From Chloroflexia bacterium (GTDB lineage Bacteria; Chloroflexota; Chloroflexia; Thermomicrobiales; UBA6265): a DNA stretch of 10,964 nt. Below, piece after piece: positions 6,340-10,964 of the stretch; within the stretch, counting starts at the first letter, position 1, and each line of letters starts with the position of its first letter. Where the stretch lies: positions 1-10,964 of the forward strand of contig JACCYK010000185.1 in the NCBI GenBank assembly GCA_013696525.1, written 5' to 3'. Made by a program: the position numbers and the translations under genes. Under the pieces are notes generated by a model, which ran no database searches, was not told the DNA's origin, and was given only the letters and a program-made list of their open reading frames with translations.

Positions 6340-7056
6340 ATGCGACCGCTCAGCGAGCTGTTCACCGAGGCAGCCAAGCGTCCGGGCACTGGCCTGCCGA
6401 CCCGGCGTGGTCTACTCGCCCTGGCCGGCGCCGCCGCCAGCGTCCCCGTCATCGTCGGCGTGGAATCTGTCTTCGCCCAGTCCGCCCAGCACACCGGCAA
6501 GAAGGCGAAGGACAAGCGGGAGGATCGGCGCGAGAAGGGAAGGGAACGGGATAAGAAGCGCGACACCAAAGTCCTCAACTACGCCCTCACCCTTGAGCAC
6601 CTGGAGTACGCCTTCTACCGTGACGGTCTTGATGAGCTTGACGAAAACGATGACTTTCCCGAGGGTGTCCGGGCTCGGCTGATCCAAATCCGGAATCACG
6701 AGGACGAGCACGTTGACACGCTCACCGCGGTCATCGAGAGCCTCGGCGGCAACCCGGTTAGAGAGGCCCCGTGCTACAACTTCGGGGACGCCTTCGATGA
6801 CGGTGAGAACTTCCTCGCCTTGGCGCAGGTCTTAGAGAACACGGGCGTCATGGCCTACACCGGTGCGTTGGCCAGGATTACCACGAAGGACTTGCAAACA
6901 GCGGGCGCCACGATCGCGACGGTCGAAGCTCGCCATGCGGCGTATCTTAATATACAGAATGACGACAATCCGTTCCCCGACGCGTTCGATAAGCCGAGGT
7001 CGGAGAAGCAGATTCGTCGAGACCTCGATAACGCGGGCTTCTTCAACTGCTCGTAA
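6340..7056 (+). CDS. Tat-exported ferritin-like domain protein
   Basis: 238 residues. Seen: a twin-arginine signal TRRGLLALAGAAASVPVIVG (21-40) and a likely cleavage site after SVFAQ (about 47). A highly charged Lys/Arg/Asp/Glu linker (54-77) follows, then a helical ferritin-like domain of the Ferritin_2 type (also found in desiccation-related proteins). Candidate metal ligands are Glu86/Glu89 in LTLEHLEYAFY, Glu121/Glu123/His124 in NHEDEH, Glu166 in VLENTG and Glu196/His199 in EARH. Known: ferritin-like four-helix proteins carry a di-iron or di-manganese site. Biochemical roles for this exported subgroup are poorly defined, with iron handling or oxidative or desiccation stress suggested. Three cysteines at most are visible, two near the ends of loops (Cys145, Cys237), which might pair once outside the cell. 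It is monocistronic, divergent from liv and followed by a strong hairpin. Confidence 0.85.
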   Translation: MRPLSELFTEAAKRPGTGLPTRRGLLALAGAAASVPVIVGVESVFAQSAQHTGKKAKDKREDRREKGRERDKKRDTKVLNYALTLEHLEYAFYRDGLDELDENDDFPEGVRARLIQIRNHEDEHVDTLTAVIESLGGNPVREAPCYNFGDAFDDGENFLALAQVLENTGVMAYTGALARITTKDLQTAGATIATVEARHAAYLNIQNDDNPFPDAFDKPRSEKQIRRDLDNAGFFNCS

Positions 7057-7088
7057 GTCACGATTAGCGATCAAAAGCGATGAAGAGA

Positions 7089-7116
7089 ACGCCGTCCCAC
7101 TTCCCTGGGACGGCGT
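7089..7116. terminator. Probable bidirectional intrinsic terminator between the ferritin-like gene and ispH
   Basis: Seen: a perfect 11 bp stem (7089-7099 with 7106-7116) around a 6 nt loop, 32 bp after the ferritin-like stop. On the minus strand it is followed by TCTCTTCATCGCTTTT, moderately U-rich. On the plus strand the following CCTCATGTTG is poorer. It sits between two convergent genes and probably serves both, better for ispH. Confidence 0.7.
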
Positions 7117-7138
7117 CCTCATGTTGCTGCGAACCCAC

Positions 7139-7200
7139 CCCCGAACCCCCAAACTTCGGGGAATCACTGATCTCCCGCGGGGTTGGGACCAGGGGGTTCG
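7139..7200. repeat. Overlapping alternative inverted repeats downstream of ispH
   Basis: Seen: CCCCGAA (7139-7145) can pair with TTCGGGG (7155-7161). CGAACCCCC (7142-7150), overlapping the first arm, can instead pair with GGGGGTTCG (7192-7200). The two folds exclude one another. The stretch is non-coding, lies past the ispH stop on the minus strand and precedes the terminator hairpin. Role unknown; it may be simply 3'-end structure. Confidence 0.45.
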
Positions 7201-7245
7201 ATCATGGGGATCACTCGGCTGAGAATGTCGCCAGATTTACCGAAT

Positions 7246-8259
7246 TCAGAAGGCCGGCACGTAGTCCGGGTCGACCTGCCGGATGCCGCCTTCCGGCGGC
7301 GTGTAGCCACGGCGGTCAAGCTCGTCGACCACGGCTTGGATGACGTCGTCCGGGGTCGAGGCGCCGGCGGTGACGCCGACCAGGCCGACGCCATCGAGCC
7401 AGCTCGGGTCGATCTCCTCCGGGCGCTCGATGTGGTGCGAGGGCACCCCGAGCGACTGGCCGACCTCGGCCAGGCGGGCGGTGTTGCTGCTCTTCTTGCC
7501 GCCGATCGCCAGGATCAGCTCGACCTGCTCATCTTCGATTAAGCGCTTGAGCGCGTTCTGGCGCTCGCTCGTCGGCTCGCAGATCGTGTTGCAGAGCCGG
7601 AACTCGCCCCCCTCGGGGATGACCATCGCCTGCAATTGTTGGGCAAAGGCCATCAGCTCGTCGACGTTCTTCGTCGTCTGGCTGACCACCGCCACCTTGC
7701 GCGGCGGCGTCACCTTGTCCGGCCCGGCCTGGCCGCGGGCCGCGTTCCACGGCAGGTCGGCCATCTTCTTGGCGGCGATCGCTTTGCTCGTCCCGGACCA
7801 TCCGATGATGCTGCGCACCTCGGGGTGGTACGAGTCGCCATAGACGACGATGAAATAGCCCTGCCGGGCCAGCTTCTGCGCCAGGCGCTGGACCTTGGTG
7901 ACTAGCGGACAGGTCGTATCGACCAGCTCGACCCCGGCTTGGGCCGCTTCGCCCGCCAGATGCGGCCCCATCCCGTGCGCGGTGATGGCAACCCGGCGAA
8001 ACCCGCGATCGACCGCTTCCTCGACCGAGGCCGCACCTTCCACCCCCCGCTCGCGCAGCCGGATCACCACTTGGGGATTGTGAATCACGTCGCCGATCGG
8101 CGCGATTGGGCCGCCGGCATCGGCCGCGGACTGCACGATGTCCAACGCCCGGCGGACGCCCCAGCAGTAGCCGAGCTCGGTGGCGACAACGACGCGGCCT
8201 CGTCGTGTGGATGTGCCGGTGCCGGTCGCGATCGCTACGTCGGTCGTGGCGGTGACCAT
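7246..8259 (-). CDS. ispH: 4-hydroxy-3-methylbut-2-enyl diphosphate reductase (IspH)
   Basis: Cytoplasmic iron-sulfur enzyme of the MEP pathway. It reduces HMBPP to isopentenyl and dimethylallyl diphosphate, the last step. 337 residues, within family range. Seen: the three cluster cysteines Cys32 (GYCWGV), Cys117 (DTTCPLV) and Cys227 (NTICEPTSERQ). Substrate-site residues are also present: His60 (IHNPQVV), His95 (TAHGMGP), His145/Glu147 (YHPEV), SQTT (193-196), SSN (257-259) and TAGASTPDD (297-305). A Thr/Gly/Ala-rich stretch of about 20 residues precedes the conserved core and is probably disordered. The ATG at 8259 has AAGGGA a few bases upstream. It stands alone, with a 5' leader and a TATACT-like -10 at 8336-8331, and is followed by the shared terminator. 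All catalytic residues appear intact. Confidence 0.95.
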   Translation of the reverse strand: MVTATTDVAIATGTGTSTRRGRVVVATELGYCWGVRRALDIVQSAADAGGPIAPIGDVIHNPQVVIRLRERGVEGAASVEEAVDRGFRRVAITAHGMGPHLAGEAAQAGVELVDTTCPLVTKVQRLAQKLARQGYFIVVYGDSYHPEVRSIIGWSGTSKAIAAKKMADLPWNAARGQAGPDKVTPPRKVAVVSQTTKNVDELMAFAQQLQAMVIPEGGEFRLCNTICEPTSERQNALKRLIEDEQVELILAIGGKKSSNTARLAEVGQSLGVPSHHIERPEEIDPSWLDGVGLVGVTAGASTPDDVIQAVVDELDRRGYTPPEGGIRQVDPDYVPAF

Positions 8260-8583
8260 TGGTCCCTTTCCCTGATGCGTCTCCTCCGGCGGGTGATGAC
8301 AAATGGATGGCCACCGGAGGCGTCACCCAAAGTATAGTCTGGACGACCACCGGCTGGCGGAAATCAGACCACGAGTGCCGAATGTCTTCCCCGGTGGCGG
8401 AACGAGACACGGGGCGCGCCGCGGCCCAGGCGTCGCAAGTGGTAACGTTCGCATCACAATCGGTCATGTCGCGGCGTGACGCACCGGGTTGGCAGGGTGG
8501 ATGGCCGGGCCGGTGCCTATCGTCGCGAACAAGCAAGGGTACGATCCACGTGAGTGAAACGAGCGGAGACGAGGGGCGCGCCA
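8260..8583. other. Divergent intergenic region between ispH and the cupin/TSP3 gene
   Basis: 324 bp without a supported gene. It contains an inverted repeat in the ispH leader (8283-8289 with 8314-8320, 7 bp, 24 nt loop). A TATACT/TATAGT element at 8331-8338 is readable on either strand, without a recognisable -35 on the minus side. There is also a 7 bp inverted repeat (8481-8487 with 8510-8516) ahead of the plus-strand gene. I see no tRNA, small protein with a ribosome site, or mobile-element end here. Confidence 0.5.
8331..8336 (-). promoter_or_regulatory. Possible -10 element of ispH
   Basis: TATACT on the minus strand, 71 nt before the ispH ATG. The hexamer 17 bp upstream (CGCCAG) is a poor -35, so either an activator is needed or this is coincidence. 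Confidence 0.3.
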
Positions 8584-9858
8584 ATGCCACGAACAACCCG
8601 TGATCTGAACGGCTGGCGCGGGATACCGCTCATCATCGCGTTATGCGCGGCGCTGCTGGTCACGCCGGCCGGCGTTGCGATCGCGCAGGAGGCAAGTCCA
8701 AATCCGGAGGCGGCGGGTCTGCCGCCCACCGAGATCGACCCCGGTGCTCCCCACCTGCAGACCGTGGCGCAGGGCGTCGTCGGGCTGGATGGTCCCGTCG
8801 TCTGGCGGGTGCGTGAGGTGTCGCTCTTGGGCAGCACGGCGCCGGAGACCGGCGGTTTCTCCTTTGTCCTGCAACGGACCGGGACCGGGCTCGTCCGCAA
8901 CGAGCTGACCGGGCGCCGGGCTAGGCTCGAACCGGGCGAAGCCTTCTTCATGCCCACGGGTGACCCCTTCGTCCGCACCGCGGTGGGCGACGATCCGGTC
9001 GTGGCCTGGATCATCGAGATGGTCTCCCCCGATCAACCGGCGATCCTCGGCCTCGAAGGCGGAACGGTCCTCGTCACGACGCCCGAAATCACCGACTACC
9101 CGGCCGGCTCGTTCGACGCCGAGCTGACGCGGGCGGTCCTCTTGCCGGACGAGTCGATCGTGGTCTCAACCCGGACCGGCCCCGCCCTACTGATGGTGAC
9201 CAGTGGCCGGGTCCGTGCCGGCGCCGAGGACGATGCCGAGCCGGGGACCGTCAGCGCCGGGACCGGGGAGCTGCTGACCGGCCCGTTCACGATCACCAAT
9301 GACCAACCACAAGCCGCCGTGGTCGTGATTGCCGCCATCGGCGAGGCCGTCGACGGGGAGGAAATTTCGGTGGCTCAGGCCGAGCCGGACGTCGTCGCGC
9401 CCGAAGCGGCGCCGCCGCCTCCGACCGCCGTCCCGCCGGTCATCGCGGTGGAGCCGCCACCGCCGCCAACGGCCGTGCCGCAACCGCCGCCGAGCGGCGG
9501 CGACTCGGATAGCGACAATCTCACCGATGAGCAAGAAGCCGCCATCGGATCCGATCCGCTCAATCCAGACACGGACGCCGATGGCATCGCCGATGGCGAC
9601 GAGATCAACATCTACGGCACCGACCCCTTGAGCAACGATACCGACGGCGACGGCCTGCTCGATGGCGAAGAAGTCTTCAATTTCGGCACCAACCCGCTCT
9701 CATCCGACACGGACGGCGACGGCCTGACCGACAACGACGAGATCTACACCCACGGGACGAACCCGGTCGTCGCCGATTCCGATGGCGACGGGGTGCCCGA
9801 TGGCGAAGAAATCCTCATCTTCGGCACTGACCCGCTCGATCCCGCCAGCGCCCCGTAA
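8584..9858 (+). CDS. Secreted protein: cupin-like domain plus thrombospondin type 3-like calcium-binding repeats
   Basis: 424 residues, exported, probably on the cell surface or released. Seen: a Sec-type signal with hydrophobic core IPLIIALCAALLVTPAGVAI ending at AQ-E (about 35). A beta-rich domain (about 60-265) follows, whose parts resemble a cupin: GFSFVLQRTGTGLVRN, RARLEPGEAFFMPTGDPF, then WIIEMV. A second, similar half contains GPALLMVTSGRVRAG and GTGELLTGPF, suggesting a two-barrel arrangement. A Pro/Ala/Val linker (about 270-304) leads to five repeats rich in DxDxDG. No metal-binding HxH pattern is evident in the cupin part, so catalysis is doubtful. The ATG at 8584 has GAGGGG about 7 nt upstream; a GTG at 8554 is in frame but has no suitable ribosome site. 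No sortase motif or C-terminal membrane helix is present: the protein ends ASAP. Function unknown. Confidence 0.8.
   Translation: MPRTTRDLNGWRGIPLIIALCAALLVTPAGVAIAQEASPNPEAAGLPPTEIDPGAPHLQTVAQGVVGLDGPVVWRVREVSLLGSTAPETGGFSFVLQRTGTGLVRNELTGRRARLEPGEAFFMPTGDPFVRTAVGDDPVVAWIIEMVSPDQPAILGLEGGTVLVTTPEITDYPAGSFDAELTRAVLLPDESIVVSTRTGPALLMVTSGRVRAGAEDDAEPGTVSAGTGELLTGPFTITNDQPQAAVVVIAAIGEAVDGEEISVAQAEPDVVAPEAAPPPPTAVPPVIAVEPPPPPTAVPQPPPSGGDSDSDNLTDEQEAAIGSDPLNPDTDADGIADGDEINIYGTDPLSNDTDGDGLLDGEEVFNFGTNPLSSDTDGDGLTDNDEIYTHGTNPVVADSDGDGVPDGEEILIFGTDPLDPASAP
9502..9843 (+). repeat. Five tandem 22-23 residue TSP3-like calcium-binding repeats
   Basis: Units begin at 9502, 9568, 9637, 9706 and 9775. The first is 22 residues (66 bp) and the other four are 23 residues (69 bp). 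The consensus runs DTDGDGLxDGEE, then an aromatic or aliphatic pair, then GTDPLxx. The first unit is the most diverged (DSDSDN, lacking the Gly). The alternating Asp residues are those that bind calcium in thrombospondin type 3 and bacterial adhesin repeats. Confidence 0.9.
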
Positions 9859-9885
9859 GCACGAGAGCACCAAGCGATCCCCCGA

Positions 9886-9915
9886 TTGACAGGGGGAGGC
9901 GGCCCTATTTACGAT
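9886..9915 (+). promoter_or_regulatory. Near-consensus sigma70 promoter of the isomerase gene
   Basis: Seen: TTGACA (9886-9891), an 18 bp spacer, then TACGAT (9910-9915), 28 bp after the upstream stop codon. The start of transcription would be near 9922, giving a leader of about 36 nt to the GTG at 9958. The -35 box sits in the loop of a small inverted repeat (9878-9883 with 9892-9897, 6 bp). That repeat could end the upstream transcript or affect polymerase access. Confidence 0.65.
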
Positions 9916-9957
9916 GCGATACAGGCGGCTACGCGGGGTCCGTGCGGGGGGTATGGC

Positions 9958-10890
9958 GTGGACGATCAACGGGCCGGCGCGTCCGGGCAGCCGGGCGACG
10001 GTCGAGGCGCACCTCGAGTTGCCACGGCTCCGGTCAATTGGAACAATGTTGACCTGGCCGGCACGGTGCCAGAGGTGCCGTACCCGGACCTGCTCGATGA
10101 GATGGTTGCCGCCGGCTACGACGCCACCGAGATTGGCGGTAACTTTCCCACCAATCCAGTCACGTTGCATCACGACCTGCTGACGCGAGGGATGCGGCTC
10201 TGCGGCGCCTTTCACTCGTTGCCGCTGATCGACGATGACCGGATGCGGTCCCGCCGTCCGGCCCTCACGGGCCTGTTGAAGCTGCTCGCCGGCGCCGGCA
10301 GCAAGGACGTGAACTTCGCCATCGAATCGACGCCGGAGCGGATCGCGCTGGCCGGTCACGTCCCGGCCGATGGCAGCGCCGGCCTCTCCGCCGCCGAATG
10401 GGCCCAGGCCGGTCGGAACCTCGCCGAGGCGGGCGAAATCGCGGCCGCGCACGGTCTACGGGCTCACTTTCACAACCACGTCGGCACGTTTGTCGAGACC
10501 CCCGAGGAAGTCGAGCGGCTCGTCGACGACCTGACCGGCGACCACGTCGATCTCTGCTTCGATGGCGGCCACTACGCCTACGGCGGCGGCGACCCGATCG
10601 CCTTTGTCGAGCGCCACCGCGATCGGATCGGCTACGTGCATCTCAAGGACGTGGACCCCGTGGTGCTGCGCGACGCCCGGGTCCGCGAGCTAAGCTTTCT
10701 CGATGCGTTGCGCGAGTTCGTCTTCTGCGAGCTCGGTCAAGGCATGGTGGACATCCCCGGCATGGTGCAATCGCTCCGGAATGGCGGCTACACCGGCTGG
10801 CTCGTCGTCGAGCAGGACACCACCCCGCGCGATCCCACCGTCAGCGCCCGCGCCAATCGCACGTTCCTGCGCGAGCGCTGCGGGCTGTAA
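9958..10890 (+). CDS. Sugar phosphate isomerase/epimerase family protein (IolE-like TIM barrel)
   Basis: Cytoplasmic TIM-barrel enzyme of the AP-endonuclease-2-like superfamily, which includes inosose dehydratase IolE, IolI and related sugar isomerases. 310 residues from the chosen start. Seen: VATAPVNWNNVDL (21-33) at the first strand, resembling the start of IolE, then GYDATEIGGNFP (53-64), AHFHNHVGTFVETPEE (169-184), LCFDGGHYAYGGGD (199-212), YVHLKDVD (226-233) and GWLVVEQD (280-287). Likely metal or active-site residues are Asp202, His205, His228 and Glu285. Start choice: a TTG at 9886 opens the longest reading but is the -35 box of a good promoter. The GTG at 9958 has a six-G run 6 nt upstream and is preferred. 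About 20 residues still precede the conserved fold. IolE is the closest match I recognise, but no other inositol gene is in the window, so the substrate is open. Confidence 0.85.
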   Translation: MDDQRAGASGQPGDGRGAPRVATAPVNWNNVDLAGTVPEVPYPDLLDEMVAAGYDATEIGGNFPTNPVTLHHDLLTRGMRLCGAFHSLPLIDDDRMRSRRPALTGLLKLLAGAGSKDVNFAIESTPERIALAGHVPADGSAGLSAAEWAQAGRNLAEAGEIAAAHGLRAHFHNHVGTFVETPEEVERLVDDLTGDHVDLCFDGGHYAYGGGDPIAFVERHRDRIGYVHLKDVDPVVLRDARVRELSFLDALREFVFCELGQGMVDIPGMVQSLRNGGYTGWLVVEQDTTPRDPTVSARANRTFLRERCGL

Positions 10891-10939
10891 GTGGCGTTGG
10901 ACAGTTTGTCGAAAGACACTCCATGTTGACCCGAAGCGA

Positions 10940-10963
10940 AGCTCGGGAATGAATCCCCGAGCT
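10940..10963. terminator. Inverted repeat downstream of the isomerase gene
   Basis: Perfect 8 bp arms (10940-10947 with 10956-10963) around an 8 nt loop, 49 bp past the isomerase stop. The window ends one base later, so any U-tract is not visible. It may be a terminator, or a copy of a dispersed intergenic palindrome of the kind often seen in GC-rich Chloroflexota genomes. Confidence 0.45.
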
Positions 10964-10964
10964 G

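Noticed and set aside
7186..7215. tRNA-like GGTTCGATC near 7195-7202
   Set aside because: It resembles a T-arm, but no acceptor stem, anticodon arm or D arm can be built around it.
9502..9843. Regular spaced repeats as a possible CRISPR array
   Set aside because: They are in-frame protein repeats of 66-69 bp with diverged DNA and no unique spacers.
10398..10952. 184-codon plus-strand reading frame overlapping the isomerase and running past its stop
   Set aside because: It is Arg/Pro-rich with no family similarity, and is explained as an out-of-frame shadow of the GC-rich isomerase gene.
1..10964. A new defence, secretion or biosynthetic system spanning several genes
   Set aside because: All genes fit known housekeeping or transport families or are isolated. 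Apart from the liv operon, no co-directional clusters with shared function are present.

Overview
The window is GC-rich bacterial DNA with the look of a Chloroflexota genome, most likely Thermomicrobia or a relative. This placement is an inference. It rests on GC-rich codon usage, Tat-type export signals on a solute-binding protein and a ferritin-like protein, an Ala/Thr/Pro/Asp-rich stretch just after signal cleavage, a secreted protein ending in thrombospondin-3-type repeats, and IspH (MEP isoprenoid pathway). No rRNA or tRNA gene is present to confirm it, and nothing points to a plasmid, phage or transposon.

Layout. (1) Positions 3-626, plus strand: the 3' part of a cysteine-dioxygenase-like cupin enzyme whose start lies before the window. 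(2) Positions 636-6007, minus strand: a complete branched-chain amino acid type (HAAT) ABC transporter operon, transcribed livK-livH-livM-livG-livF. A good sigma70-like promoter lies upstream of livK at 6153-6181. Two GC-rich hairpins sit between livK and livH, and livM/livG/livF are coupled by overlapping stop and start codons. (3) Positions 6340-7056, plus strand: a Tat-exported ferritin-like protein, divergent from the transporter. (4) Positions 7089-7116: a strong hairpin that probably terminates both convergent neighbours. (5) Positions 7246-8259, minus strand: ispH. (6) Positions 8584-9858, plus strand: a secreted cupin-like protein with a proline-rich linker and five calcium-binding-type repeats. 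(7) Positions 9886-10890, plus strand: a sugar phosphate isomerase/epimerase (IolE-like TIM barrel). A near-consensus promoter lies in front of it, and its -35 box is what a naive caller would take as a TTG start. (8) Positions 10940-10963: an inverted repeat at the window's edge.

How it works together. LivK would capture a branched-chain or other hydrophobic amino acid, amide or related solute outside the membrane. LivH and LivM form the channel, and LivG and LivF hydrolyse ATP. The other genes look like independent units: iron or oxidative-stress-type ferritin-like protein, isoprenoid synthesis, cell-surface protein and sugar metabolism. I see no gene cluster suggesting a new multi-gene system. 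The most useful points are regulatory (promoters, the intercistronic hairpins, start-site corrections) and the architecture of the secreted cupin/repeat protein.
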